Positions 41,896 to 50,876 are shown, counted from the first letter of the stretch. The stretch is 64,000 nucleotides of DNA from JBFLVU01 sp037444825 (GCA_037444825.1 JBBILR010000015.1:1-64000), one strand, 5' to 3'. The notes: generated by a model not told the origin, from the letters alone. Made by a program: numbers and translations.

Positions 41896-43247
41896 GGCGC
41901 TTCGCCCTTCGGAGGGGAGGAACCCCGGCGTCCCTGGAGGAGCGCCTCGGCGGCCTTCCAGCCCTCCCCGTCCAGGACCAGGGCCACCGGGCGGCCCACG
42001 GGCCGGGCCAGGACGCGTCCGTCGTGGGCCCGCCAGACGGTGGTCCTCTCTTCGAAGCCCCCGCCTTTCACCGTGAGGACCCAGGGGTGGACCGGCGGGG
42101 GCGGCGCCGCGAGAACCGCCGTCCCCCGGAGGGAGGCGAAATGGCCCACCAGCACCACCGCGTCGTCCTCCCCGACGGTTGCGCCCTCGGCGAGCCAGCC
42201 CTGTTTCGGATCGCGCCTCAAGCGGAGGGCGCGGGGGCCTTGCACCTCGATTTCGTCGGCGTCGTAGACCGACCTTCGGAAGACCTCCAGGGAGCGGAAG
42301 CCCTCGGCCTCCCCCTCCAGGGAGGCCAGGGAGCGGGAGGAGACCACCAGCAGGCCGGGACGCTCGGAGGAGGCGGCGTAGACCCGCTTCTCCGCGGGGT
42401 CGCCCCCCGGTGCCGGCCCGCCCAAGGCGATGGTGACGGGGCTCCCCGAGCGGGGCCGGACCACCACCCGCGTCTGGGGGGAGGCGAGACCGGTCTCCCC
42501 TTCCGCCACCTGCGGAAAGGCCGCCACGGGACAGAGGGTGAGGTCGTCCAAGAGGGCGAGGACCTTGTCGGTGGAGGCCCAGTCTTGAAAGGGCGCCGTC
42601 ACGTCCCACCCTTCCCCGTGGCGGACGAAAGCCAGCCGGGAGCCGCCGTTCCGCTCCACCGTCACCCCGGCGATGTCCGCCGTTCCGAAGGTGAGGAGGT
42701 CCTTGAGGCGGAAGTCGGAGGCGGGGCGGAGGAGCAGGCTTTCCAGGTCCTTGGGCACGAGGACGACGCGCCCACCCGCCCGGAGGTAGATTCCCTCCTG
42801 CAAGGGCGCTTCGCCGCCCACCTCCACCGTCCGCCGCCCCCCCTTCCGCAGCTCCAGCGTCCAGACGGCCCGGGGCGGGTCCAGACCGAGGCCGGCGGCG
42901 GGGGCCGCTTTGGAGACGGCCCTCAGGACCCGGGCGGTGGCCAGACGGTCGGCGAAGCCCTCCACCCCGTACCGGTCGGCGGCGTCCCTCAGGGGGCTTT
43001 CCATTCTCCAGGCGGTCTTGGCGTCCTCCTCCCCTTCCCGGCCTTCGGGGGGTCCCTGCCGCACCAGGAGGACGGGGTCGAAGCCCCGGCGCTCCAGGCG
43101 AACGAGGTCGCCGGTTTTCACGGCCGGGAGCAGGTCTTCCCGGTGCGCCTCCCGCTCGGCGGTGGAAGGGGCCTTGCGCTCCCAGAGGAACACGAAGGCG
43201 AAGAGGAGGACCACGACGGCCAGGAGGATCCAGGTGGAGCGCCGCAC
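41892..43247 (-). CDS. DUF4340 protein accompanying the ABC transporter
   Basis: A 451-residue protein anchored by one N-terminal helix (residues 5-22). The rest is a series of beta-rich modules typical of DUF4340, such as VRLERRGFDPVLLV, SDFRLKDLLTFGTADIAGVTVER and RVYAASSERPGLLVV. Such proteins lie downstream of GldG-type genes in many Gram-negatives and probably form the periplasmic part of the complex. It starts with GTG four bases after the previous gene. Confidence 0.8.
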   Translation of the reverse strand: MRRSTWILLAVVVLLFAFVFLWERKAPSTAEREAHREDLLPAVKTGDLVRLERRGFDPVLLVRQGPPEGREGEEDAKTAWRMESPLRDAADRYGVEGFADRLATARVLRAVSKAAPAAGLGLDPPRAVWTLELRKGGRRTVEVGGEAPLQEGIYLRAGGRVVLVPKDLESLLLRPASDFRLKDLLTFGTADIAGVTVERNGGSRLAFVRHGEGWDVTAPFQDWASTDKVLALLDDLTLCPVAAFPQVAEGETGLASPQTRVVVRPRSGSPVTIALGGPAPGGDPAEKRVYAASSERPGLLVVSSRSLASLEGEAEGFRSLEVFRRSVYDADEIEVQGPRALRLRRDPKQGWLAEGATVGEDDAVVLVGHFASLRGTAVLAAPPPPVHPWVLTVKGGGFEERTTVWRAHDGRVLARPVGRPVALVLDGEGWKAAEALLQGRRGSSPPKGEAP

Positions 43248-43250
43248 GGC

Positions 43251-44699
43251 TCACCGCCTCCGCTGGAGAAAGACGTAGATGCCGGTCCCGGCGGCCAGCA
43301 GGGGCAGGAGGAGGGTGAAGAGAACGAAGAGGACGTTGGCCTGGGTGGTGGTGAGGTCCAGGTGCGTCTCCACCGCTTCCCTCGGCGGGATGGCGATGCG
43401 GCTTTCCTGCTCCAGGAGCCAGTGGAGGGCGTTGAGCGCGAAGAGCTGGTTGCCGAAGCCCTGCCCCAGAAAAGCGTCGGAGGCGAAATCCGAATCCCCC
43501 ACGACGACGAGCCGCGCCTTTCCTTTGGCTTTCTCGCCGGGGAAGACGGCGGCGGCAAGGACCTGGGTCCCCGCCGCGTCACCGGGTCCCTTGGCCACCC
43601 CCCTGGCCAGCGCCGCCAGGTCCCGGACCCCCCAGGCGGAGGGGGAAGTCTGGAGGAGGGGCACCGCCGTGTACCCCTCCTCGCGGGGGGCGCCCAGTTC
43701 CAGGGAGCGGCAAAGGGCCAGGAGGACCAGGAACTCGTTCTGGGCCAGGTCGCGGACCACGGGGTGGTCCCCGAAGCGGGAAGCGAAGAAGGTCTGGGGG
43801 CCCAGCTGGGGGACGGCCGCCGGGGGGTCCAGCACCACGTCGTCCCTCAGGGTCACACCCCACCGCCTCAGGAGGTCTTCGAAGCCGGTGGGCTCGAAGG
43901 CCGGGGGGCGGCCGGCGAGGACGGGGTCCAAAAGGAGAAGAAGGCGTCCCCCTTTCTCGAGGTAGGCCTCCAGGATCCGGACCTCCTCGGGGGAGAAGGG
44001 GCTCTGGGGGCCGGCCACCACCACGGCGGAGGCCTCCTCGGGGACGGCGGCCTGCCCGAGGCCCACCCAGTCCCGAACGGTGGCCCCCTCCCCCGACAAG
44101 CGGCTCCGGAGGACGCCGACGCCCTCGCCCTTGCCCCCCGTGGAGCGCTCCCCGTGGCCGGAGGTGAAGAGAACCACCGGCTTCCGGGGTTCCACGACCT
44201 CCAGGAGGGCGTTGGTGAAGGCACCCTCGGCCTTGAAGGCCTTCACTTTGGCGGGGGTTCCCAGGGAAAGGCCCGAGAAGTCGTACTCCACCATCTGGTC
44301 CTTTTCCACGTGGCGGACGTGGCCCCCCGCCTCGAAGACCACGACGTTGGCGACCTGGACCTTGTACTGCTGGGCCAGGGCCTGAGCCCGGGCCCGGTCG
44401 CGGTCGGGGTCCACCGTCTCCACGCGAATCCGGGGGCTCTTCTGGCGGTACGCCTCCAGGAGGGTCGTCACCCGGTCGTAGAGTTCGTCCCCCGGGGAGA
44501 GAAAGACCGTCACCTTGACCTCCTCCCGGAGGCCGCCCAGGACCTTCAAGGTCTGCTCGGAGAGGCTGTGGACCCGGTTCCGGGTGAGGTCCCACCGGGC
44601 GTAGTGGCGCAGGGCCAGGTAGTTGACGAGGCCGAAGAGGAGAACGAGGAGGAGGAGGAAGACGCCCCAGTTGGTCTGCTCCAGAAGCCGCTTCTTCAT
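43251..44699 (-). CDS. GldG-family ABC-transporter auxiliary protein
   Basis: A 482-residue protein with an N-terminal helix (about 12-32), a long periplasmic domain and a C-terminal helix (about 455-477). It contains the typical NRVHSLSEQTLKVLGGLREEV start, DPDRDRARAQALAQQY, and a ThuA-like domain with VVVAGPQSPFSPEEVRILEAYLEKGG and LLLLLDP. GldG partners GldA and GldF in Bacteroidetes gliding; in other phyla the trio is widespread and unrelated to gliding. It follows the permease by four bases. Confidence 0.85.
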   Translation of the reverse strand: MKKRLLEQTNWGVFLLLLVLLFGLVNYLALRHYARWDLTRNRVHSLSEQTLKVLGGLREEVKVTVFLSPGDELYDRVTTLLEAYRQKSPRIRVETVDPDRDRARAQALAQQYKVQVANVVVFEAGGHVRHVEKDQMVEYDFSGLSLGTPAKVKAFKAEGAFTNALLEVVEPRKPVVLFTSGHGERSTGGKGEGVGVLRSRLSGEGATVRDWVGLGQAAVPEEASAVVVAGPQSPFSPEEVRILEAYLEKGGRLLLLLDPVLAGRPPAFEPTGFEDLLRRWGVTLRDDVVLDPPAAVPQLGPQTFFASRFGDHPVVRDLAQNEFLVLLALCRSLELGAPREEGYTAVPLLQTSPSAWGVRDLAALARGVAKGPGDAAGTQVLAAAVFPGEKAKGKARLVVVGDSDFASDAFLGQGFGNQLFALNALHWLLEQESRIAIPPREAVETHLDLTTTQANVLFVLFTLLLPLLAAGTGIYVFLQRRR

Positions 44700-44703
44700 G
44701 GGC

Positions 44704-45444
44704 TCACCTCCACCGGCGGGTTTCCAGGGCCTTCTGGGCGAGGACCAGGAAGAAGGCCGCCCCGCTGAGGCAGTAGGCCAGGGACCTCGTGTCCACGAGG
44801 CCTTTGGAGAAGTTCTGCATGGCGGCGTAGAGGTCGAGGTAGCCGAAAACCTCCCTCCACAGGGGGTCCGTCACGAGGTAGGAGACCAGGGAGAGGAGGA
44901 GCAGGAGGAGGAGCAGGGCGAAGGCGAGCACCGCCGCCACCATCTGGTTCCGGGAGAGGAAGGAGGTGAAGAGCCCCGCCGCCACGAAGAAGAGGCCCAC
45001 CGCCAGCACCCCCAGGTAGCCGGTGGCCACGGGGCCCCAGTCCACCCGGGCGTACCGGGAGAGGGCCCAGGCGTAGAGAAGGGTGGGAAGCCAGAGGGCC
45101 GCGAAGAGGCCCACGGCCCCCAGGTACTTCCCGAGAACCACCTCCAGGTCGGTGACGGGCGCCGTGAGGAGGGTCTCCAGCGTGCCGGTCTTGAACTCTT
45201 CCGCCCCCAGCCGCATGGTGATCACCGGCACCGTCACGATGAGGAAGATCCAGAAGAAGATCGTGCCCCCGAAAAAGAGGGCCATGGGGCTGGCCGCCGC
45301 CGCCCCCGGCTGGCTGAGGGCCGTGAGGATGAGGGAGAAGAGGAAGCCGTTGAGGAGCAGGAAGGCGGTGAAGACGGCGTAGGCCACCGGGGAGAAAAAG
45401 TACCCCCGGAGCTCCTTCTTGGCCAGGGCGAGCACGGCGGTCAT
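44704..45444 (-). CDS. ABC transporter permease (GldF-type)
   Basis: A 246-residue ABC-2 permease with six hydrophobic segments. The start LALAKKELRGYFFSPVAYAV and the coupling-helix region MRLGAEEFKTGTLETLLTAPV are typical. It should form the membrane channel with the ATPase encoded upstream. The ATG overlaps the stop of the ATPase gene (ATGA). Confidence 0.9.
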   Translation of the reverse strand: MTAVLALAKKELRGYFFSPVAYAVFTAFLLLNGFLFSLILTALSQPGAAAASPMALFFGGTIFFWIFLIVTVPVITMRLGAEEFKTGTLETLLTAPVTDLEVVLGKYLGAVGLFAALWLPTLLYAWALSRYARVDWGPVATGYLGVLAVGLFFVAAGLFTSFLSRNQMVAAVLAFALLLLLLLLSLVSYLVTDPLWREVFGYLDLYAAMQNFSKGLVDTRSLAYCLSGAAFFLVLAQKALETRRWR

Positions 45445-46391
45445 CGCGGCGCCTCCTCCAGGTTCTCGGCGGTGGTCAGGGCCAGGAAGGCCTCCTCCAG
45501 GGAAACCTGCCGGGGCGCCATCTCCAGGAGAACCAGGCCGGCCTGGGCGCAGGCGGTGAAGAGGGCCCCGCGGACGTCGGTTTCCTTTTCCGTTTCCACC
45601 TCCCAGAGGACCTCCCCGGGGGTCTCCGCCGCCTTCCGGAGGCCGAGAACCCCCGCCACCCCGGAGAGCGCCGTCTCGGCCCCGGAGGCGGGGGCCGCCA
45701 AACGCACCAGGAGCCCTCCGCGCCCCAGACCCCGCCGCAGGCCCTCCACCGACCCGTCGTAGAGGAGCCTGCCCCGGTACAGGATCAAGGCCCGGGTGCA
45801 GATGGCCTCCACCTCCGGGAGGATGTGGGTGGAGAGGAGGACCGTGCGGTCCCGCCCGAGGACGCGGATCAGTTCCCGCGTCTGGACGATCTGGACGGGG
45901 TCGAGGCCCACCGTGGGCTCGTCCAGGATGAGGAACGGGGGGTCGGCCAACAGCGCGTCGGCCAGGCCCACCCGCTGGCGGAAGCCCTTGGAGCACGCGC
46001 CGATGAGTTTCCCCGCCACCTCCGTGGCGCCGGTGGCTTCGAGCACCTCGTCCACCCGTCCCCGGCGGCGCTTCCGGGGGAGCCCTTTGAGTTCGGCGCG
46101 GAAGTCGAGGTACTCCCGGACCCGGAGGTCCTCGTGGAGGGGGTTGTTTTCGGGGAGGTACCCGATGAGCCGCCGCACCTCCTTCCCCTGGCTGGCGGAG
46201 GATTTCCCCTCCACCACCACCTCCCCGGAGGTGGGGGGCAGGAAGCCGGTGATCATGCGGAGGGTGGTGGTTTTCCCGGCGCCGTTGGGCCCCAGGAACC
46301 CCACGATGTCCCCCCGCTCCACCTGGAAGGAGACGTGGCTCACGGCCTCCGCCTCTCCAAAGCGGCGAACGAGGTCCTTCACTTCGATCAT
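45441..46391 (-). CDS. ABC transporter ATP-binding protein (GldA-type)
   Basis: A 316-residue ATPase. Walker A is GFLGPNGAGKTTTLRM near residue 36, the Q-loop GYLPENNPLHEDL, the C-loop ACSKGFRQRVGLADALL (SKGFR replaces the usual SGGQ-type), Walker B FLILDEPTVGLDP and the H-loop STH. A C-terminal 90-residue domain follows, as in GldA/CcmA-like proteins. It starts the operon of permease, GldG, DUF4340 and DUF2752. Confidence 0.93.
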   Translation of the reverse strand: MIEVKDLVRRFGEAEAVSHVSFQVERGDIVGFLGPNGAGKTTTLRMITGFLPPTSGEVVVEGKSSASQGKEVRRLIGYLPENNPLHEDLRVREYLDFRAELKGLPRKRRRGRVDEVLEATGATEVAGKLIGACSKGFRQRVGLADALLADPPFLILDEPTVGLDPVQIVQTRELIRVLGRDRTVLLSTHILPEVEAICTRALILYRGRLLYDGSVEGLRRGLGRGGLLVRLAAPASGAETALSGVAGVLGLRKAAETPGEVLWEVETEKETDVRGALFTACAQAGLVLLEMAPRQVSLEEAFLALTTAENLEEAPR

Positions 46392-46398
46392 GGGACGC

Positions 46399-46758
46399 TC
46401 ACCTCGGTTTGGGGTTTTCCGCCGGCACCCGCAGGAAGGCGGCCCGCTCGGCGTCGGCCGTCTTTCCCAGTTCCCGGGCCCGGGCTTCCAGCCGGAGGAG
46501 GAGGTCGGGGGAGAGCGCTTCCCCCAGCGCCCGGTGGACGTTCTGGAGCAGGAGGAGGTCCGCCCCCTCCACCGCCTTTTCGGCGAGCCTGCGAAGGGCG
46601 TCGCGGTCCGAGGCCGCCTCGTAGAACTCCAGGGCGTCGTGGAGAAAGCCCGCCTGCTCGTACCGCTCGCCCCAGGTGCGGCGAAGCTCCGGGGAGGCCG
46701 CGCCGACGTGGAGGATCTTCTGCTTCTCGGCCACCGAAAGGGGGAACTTTTGGCCCAT
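46399..46758 (-). CDS. small helical hypothetical protein
   Basis: A 119-residue soluble protein, mostly alpha-helical and charged. It contains TWGERYEQAGFLHDALEFYEAASDRDALRRLAEKAV, a TPR-like pair. No family is recognised. It lies seven bases before the ABC ATPase and is probably co-transcribed with it from the extended -10 at 46784-46793. The ATG is ten bases after GGAGG, at the long end of spacing. Confidence 0.65.
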   Translation of the reverse strand: MGQKFPLSVAEKQKILHVGAASPELRRTWGERYEQAGFLHDALEFYEAASDRDALRRLAEKAVEGADLLLLQNVHRALGEALSPDLLLRLEARARELGKTADAERAAFLRVPAENPKPR

Positions 46759-46783
46759 GGCCCCATGCCTCCGCGAAGGGGGA

Positions 46784-46793
46784 AGGATACCAC
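46784..46793 (-). promoter_or_regulatory. extended -10 promoter of the ABC operon
   Basis: The minus strand reads GTGGTATCCT, of the GTGGTANNNT form, 26 bases before the ATG of the small helical gene. Confidence 0.5.
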
Positions 46794-46818
46794 AGCGGGC
46801 GAAAAGAAAGCGGGGAGC

Positions 46819-47538
46819 CTAGACCGGCGGGAGGCCCAGCCGCGCGAGGGCGTTCCGGAAGTCCTCCGGGAGAGGCGCCTCGAGGGTCAGTGCTCCTTCC
46901 CCTTCCGTCTCGGGAAGGAGGAGGCGGTGGGCGTGAAGGAGGGGCCGCTGAGGGAGCTCCCGAACGAGCGCTCGCGAAACTCCCCGTGGAACGTCCCTCA
47001 AGGTCCCGTAGAGGTCGTCTCCGCACAGGGGATGGCCCGAGGCGGCCGCGTGGACGCGGATCTGGTGGGTCCTCCCCGTCCGGGGGCGAAAGCGCAGGAG
47101 GGAGGCCCCGGGGTTGGCCGCCAGGAGTTCCACCTCGGTGCGGGCCGGCTTTCCTCCGGGAGCCGGCCGCATCCTTCGCCGGTCGCCCGCGTCCGGTCCC
47201 AGGGGAAGGTCCACCTCCCGCCGCTCTTCGGGCCACGGCCCCCAGACGATCCCCAGGTACTCCCGGTGGACCCTTCCTTCGGCGAAGAGGGCCGAGAGGC
47301 GCCGGTGGGCCTCCCCGCCGCGGGCCAACAGGACGAGGCCGGAGGTCCCGGCGTCCAGCCGGTGGACGAGGCGGAGGTCCGGCTCCCCCTCCAGCAAGGC
47401 CCTTTCCGGGGTTTCCAGCGAGAGAAGCAGGCGGCGAAGGCCTTCGCCGGGACGGCTGGGGGGGGTCTGGAGGCTCACCCCCGAAGCCTTGTCCACCGCC
47501 ACGAACGAGGGAGACCACAGGAGGACTTTGGAGGGCAT
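46819..47538 (-). CDS. RluA-family pseudouridine synthase
   Basis: A 239-residue synthase with the RluA catalytic motif VHRLDAGTSGLVLLA (Asp near residue 60), REYLGIVWG, TEVELL and FRPRTGRTHQIRVHAAASGHPLCGDDLYG. There is no S4 domain. The target, rRNA or tRNA, cannot be read. The ATG lies six bases after the -10 TACGCT, so the transcript is probably leaderless; there is no Shine-Dalgarno-like sequence. Confidence 0.9.
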   Translation of the reverse strand: MPSKVLLWSPSFVAVDKASGVSLQTPPSRPGEGLRRLLLSLETPERALLEGEPDLRLVHRLDAGTSGLVLLARGGEAHRRLSALFAEGRVHREYLGIVWGPWPEERREVDLPLGPDAGDRRRMRPAPGGKPARTEVELLAANPGASLLRFRPRTGRTHQIRVHAAASGHPLCGDDLYGTLRDVPRGVSRALVRELPQRPLLHAHRLLLPETEGEGALTLEAPLPEDFRNALARLGLPPV

Positions 47539-47544
47539 GGTTTC

Positions 47545-47554
47545 AGCGTACCAC
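47545..47554 (-). promoter_or_regulatory. extended -10 promoter of the RluA-type gene
   Basis: The minus strand reads GTGGTACGCT. Six bases separate it from the ATG, which puts the expected transcription start at the codon itself. Confidence 0.5.
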
Positions 47555-47582
47555 GCCCCCGCCCCCTCCTTCGAACAAGAAT

Positions 47583-47602
47583 GGGGGACCGGGAGGTCCC
47601 CC
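47583..47602 (-). terminator. terminator of hsp20
   Basis: GGGGGACC (47583-47590) pairs with GGTCCCCC (47595-47602) over a GGGA loop. On the minus strand the tail reads ATTCTTGTTC. It is 40 bases beyond the hsp20 stop. Confidence 0.7.
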
Positions 47603-47641
47603 GAAAGGAGGGGTTGGGAAAGGGGATGAGGCAGAAAGAAG

Positions 47642-48082
47642 TTATCCGCGGACCTCGATCTTCTTGGGCAGAGACTCTTCGGCCTTGGGGATGACGATCT
47701 CCAGGATGCCGTCCTTGTGGGTGGCGCTGATCTTGGCGGCCTCCACCCGGCTGGGGAGGGTGAAGGAGCGCAGGAAGCGCCCGTAGGCCCTCTCGATCCG
47801 GTGGTAGTTGTTCTTCTGGGTCTCCCTCTCGAAGCGGCGCTCGCCGCGGATGGTGAGGACGTTGTTTTCCAGCTGGATCTCGATGTCGTCTTTCTTCACC
47901 CCGGGCAGGTCGGCCTCGATGACGTACTGCTTGTCCTCCTCGCGGAGGTCCACGGCGGGGGCCCACGCGCCGTACTCCACCTCGCCGGAGGCGCCCCGGC
48001 CGAAGGCTTCGTCGAAGAGGCGGTTGATCTGCTCGTGCATGGTCATCAGCTCGCGATAGGGGCTCCAACGAACCAGGGACAT
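47642..48082 (-). CDS. small heat shock protein (Hsp20, alpha-crystallin)
   Basis: A 146-residue chaperone. After a short N-terminal arm (SLVRWSPYRELMTMHEQINRLFDEAF), the alpha-crystallin domain covers about 40-140, with VDLREEDKQYVIEADLPGVKKDD, NNVLTIRGER and FLRSFTLP. It ends KKIEVRG. It holds unfolding proteins and forms oligomers. A strong AT-rich promoter, an unusual hairpin in the leader and AGGAGGAAC before the ATG suggest a stress-induced transcript. Confidence 0.95.
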   Translation of the reverse strand: MSLVRWSPYRELMTMHEQINRLFDEAFGRGASGEVEYGAWAPAVDLREEDKQYVIEADLPGVKKDDIEIQLENNVLTIRGERRFERETQKNNYHRIERAYGRFLRSFTLPSRVEAAKISATHKDGILEIVIPKAEESLPKKIEVRG

Positions 48083-48112
48083 CGCTCGTTCCTCCTTTCT
48101 TTCGCGTTCTCG

Positions 48113-48130
48113 ACCCCCCTTTCCGGGGGT
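48113..48130 (-). other. leader hairpin of hsp20 mRNA
   Basis: ACCCCC (48113-48118) pairs with GGGGGT (48125-48130) over a six-base loop. It lies 31 bases upstream of the start and does not cover the Shine-Dalgarno sequence, so an RNA-thermometer role is not supported; it may stabilise the mRNA. Confidence 0.4.
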
Positions 48131-48139
48131 TCCGGGGAT

Positions 48140-48168
48140 AATATAATGCCATATCGTAATGTTGTCAA
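48140..48168 (-). promoter_or_regulatory. sigma70 promoter of hsp20 with overlapping inverted repeats
   Basis: TTGACA (48163-48168) and TATATT (48140-48145) are spaced by 17 bases on the minus strand. CAAGT-A-ACTTG at 48166-48176 and CTTGC-TAAA-GCAAG at 48173-48186 overlap and lie next to the -35, where a heat-shock repressor could bind. There is no CIRCE or HAIR consensus. Confidence 0.75.
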
Positions 48169-48258
48169 GTAACTTGCTAAAGCAAGGCTCATATATAAGA
48201 TAACATCAGAATTAACAACGAGTTGAAAACAGCTTTCAGAGGAGAAGCGTACGGGGGG

Positions 48259-50835
48259 TCAGCCTTCGGCGGGGCCTTTCAGGAGGCGGCGCCGGAGGCG
48301 GTCGAGCAGGAGGAGGGCCTCCAGGGGGGTGAGCCGGGCGGGGTCCAGGCGGCGAAGGTCGTCCAGGACGCTTTGGACCTCCGGGGGTTCTTCGGCGGCG
48401 AAGAGGCCGGCCTGCCGGGGGCGGAAGGAAGCCCTCCCCTCCAGGGCGACGGACTCCCGCCGCGTTTCCAGCCGGGCCAGGACCTCCCGGGCGCGCGCCA
48501 CCACCTCCGGGGGGACCCCCGCCAGCTCGGCCACGTGGATGCCGTAGGAACGGTCGGCGGCCCCTTCGGCCACCGTTCGGAGGAAGAGGACCCGCCCCTC
48601 GTGCTCCTTCACCGCCATGGTGAGGTTCTGGACCCCCGGGAGGGTCTTTCCCAGTTCGGTGAGTTCGTGGTAGTGGGTGGCGAAGAGGGTCCGGCACCCC
48701 ACCCCGCCCGCCGAGGCCGCCAGCGCCTCCACCACCGCCCAGGCGATGGCCAGGCCGTCGTAGGTGCTGGTTCCGCGCCCCACCTCGTCCAAAACCACCA
48801 GGGAGCGTGAGGTGGCGTTCCGCAGGATCGCCGCCGTCTCCGTCATCTCCACCATGAAGGTGGAGAGGCCGCGGAGGAGGCTGTCCCCGGCCCCCACCCG
48901 GCAGAAGATCCGGTCCACGAGGCCCACCCGCGCCCGCTGGGCCGGGACGAAGGACCCCGCGTGGGCCATGAGCGTGAGGAGGGCCGCCTGGCGGATGTAG
49001 GTGGACTTCCCCCCCATGTTGGGTCCCGTCAGCAGGATGACCTGGTTCTCCGCGGTGTCCAGGCGGACTCCGTTGGGGATGAAGGGGGCGTGGCGCGGAT
49101 CGAGTTCCAGAACGGGGTGGCGGCTCTCTTCCAATTCCAGGACCGGCTCCGGGACCACCTCGGGGCGGGTGTACCCCCGCTCCCGGGCCAGGAAGGCGAA
49201 GCCCCCCAGGAGATCCGTTCGGGCTACGTGCGCCGAGACCTCTTGGAGGAGGGGGAGCACCGGCTCCAGGTCCTTCAGGAGTTCCTCCCACAGCCGCGCC
49301 TCCAGCTCCACCCGGTCGGCCCGGGCGGAGAGAATCCGGCCCTCCAGCTCCCTCAGCTCGGGGGTGACGAAGCGCTCCGCCCCCACCAGCGTCTGCCGCC
49401 GCTCGTAGTCGGGGGGGACCCTGGCCAGGTTGGCCCGGCTCACCTCCAGGAAGTAGCCGAAGACCTTGTTGTAGCGGACCTTGAGGCTCCCGATCCCCGT
49501 GCGCTCCCGCTCCCGGCGCTCCACCTCCGCCACGGCGGCGTGGGCGTTTTCCGCCAAATCCCTCAGGGTGTCCAGCGGGGGGTGGTAGCCCCGGGCGAAG
49601 ATCCCCCCTTCCCGGGTGTGGGGGGGAAGGCTCTCCTCCAGGCCCCTCCGGAGACGCTCCCGCCACGCCGCCAGCGGCTCCGCCCGGAGGGGGCCGGCCT
49701 CCTCCCCGGCGCCCTCGAGGACCTCCGCCAGGGAGGGCAGGCGTTCCAGGGCCTCCCGCACCTGGCCCAGGTCCCTCGGCGTGGCGATGCCGGCCCCCAG
49801 GCGTGCCACGATCCGCCCCAGGTCGGGGAAGCCCTTCAGGAGGCTCCTCAGTTCCCGGAGCCGGTCCGGCCGGGCGAGCCAGCCGGCCACCGTCCGCTGG
49901 CGGGCCTCGATCTCCTCCAGCCGGGCGCAGGGGGTGAGGATCCAGTCCCTCAACAGCCGGGCTCCCATGGGGGTCAGCGTTCCGTCGAGGCAGTGGAGGA
50001 GCGTCCCCCGGGGGCCGCCGTTCTCCGAGTTGGCCACCAGCTCGAGGTTCCGGCGGGTGGCCTCGTCGAGGGCCACGAAGGTGCCGCTCGTTTCGGCCCG
50101 GGGAGGCCTCAAGATCCGCCCCCCTTTCCCCTCCAGATACTCGAGCAGGGCGTGGAGGGCTCCTAGGGCCTCCGTCCGGGGAGGGATGCCCGGGAGGCCC
50201 GCCGGCAGGCCGAAGCGGCGCGCCAGGGCCTCCGACACCTGACGGGGAAAGAAGGCCTCCGGGGGCAGGGGGGTGAGGGAGGCCGAAAGGGGGGGAGCCT
50301 CCCGGCCCTCCGGGAAGAGGACCTCGGCCGGCGCCAGCGCCCGGAGCCGGTCCACGGCCTCCGAGGGAGCGGAGAACCACACCACCGCCTCGCCGGCGGA
50401 GAGGTCGGCCCACGCCGCCCCCGTCCCCTCCTCGCCGGGACACCAGGCGGCCAGGAGAACGGGCTCCCGGGGCTCCACCACCCCCTCCTCCAGCACGGTG
50501 CCGGGGGTCACCACCCGGGTCACCTCCCGGCGCACCAACCCCTTGGCCGTGGCCGGGTCCTCCACCTGGTCGCAGAGGACCACCCGGAAGCCCGCCCGGA
50601 TGAGGCGCCCCAGGTAGCTCTCCAGGGCGTGGTAAGGGATCCCCGCCATGGGCATGGGGTCGGCCCGGTTCTTTTCCCGGGTGGTGAGGGCGATCTCCAG
50701 GACTTCGGCGGCGGTCCGGGCGTCCTCCCCGAAGAGCTCGTAGAAGTCGCCCATGCGAAAGAGGACGAGCTTGTCGGGGTGCTGGTCCTTCACCCGCCGC
50801 CACTGCCGCATGGCGGGGGTCAGCCGGTCTTCCAT
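48259..50835 (-). CDS. mutS: DNA mismatch repair protein MutS
   Basis: An 858-residue MutS1. The mismatch-binding FRMGDFYELF lies in domain I near residue 22, and the ATPase domain has Walker A TGPNMGGKSTYIRQAALL near residue 605, LVVLDEVGRGTSTYDG and THYHELTEL. The connector and lever domains are complete. The ATG at 50835 starts MEDRLTPAMRQWRRVKDQHP, the family start. Its promoter faces that of glnA, and mutL is not in the window. Confidence 0.97.
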   Translation of the reverse strand: MEDRLTPAMRQWRRVKDQHPDKLVLFRMGDFYELFGEDARTAAEVLEIALTTREKNRADPMPMAGIPYHALESYLGRLIRAGFRVVLCDQVEDPATAKGLVRREVTRVVTPGTVLEEGVVEPREPVLLAAWCPGEEGTGAAWADLSAGEAVVWFSAPSEAVDRLRALAPAEVLFPEGREAPPLSASLTPLPPEAFFPRQVSEALARRFGLPAGLPGIPPRTEALGALHALLEYLEGKGGRILRPPRAETSGTFVALDEATRRNLELVANSENGGPRGTLLHCLDGTLTPMGARLLRDWILTPCARLEEIEARQRTVAGWLARPDRLRELRSLLKGFPDLGRIVARLGAGIATPRDLGQVREALERLPSLAEVLEGAGEEAGPLRAEPLAAWRERLRRGLEESLPPHTREGGIFARGYHPPLDTLRDLAENAHAAVAEVERRERERTGIGSLKVRYNKVFGYFLEVSRANLARVPPDYERRQTLVGAERFVTPELRELEGRILSARADRVELEARLWEELLKDLEPVLPLLQEVSAHVARTDLLGGFAFLARERGYTRPEVVPEPVLELEESRHPVLELDPRHAPFIPNGVRLDTAENQVILLTGPNMGGKSTYIRQAALLTLMAHAGSFVPAQRARVGLVDRIFCRVGAGDSLLRGLSTFMVEMTETAAILRNATSRSLVVLDEVGRGTSTYDGLAIAWAVVEALAASAGGVGCRTLFATHYHELTELGKTLPGVQNLTMAVKEHEGRVLFLRTVAEGAADRSYGIHVAELAGVPPEVVARAREVLARLETRRESVALEGRASFRPRQAGLFAAEEPPEVQSVLDDLRRLDPARLTPLEALLLLDRLRRRLLKGPAEG

Positions 50836-50876
50836 GTCCTTCCTCGCCGCAGGGCTCCCCCCGGGGGACCCTGCGG

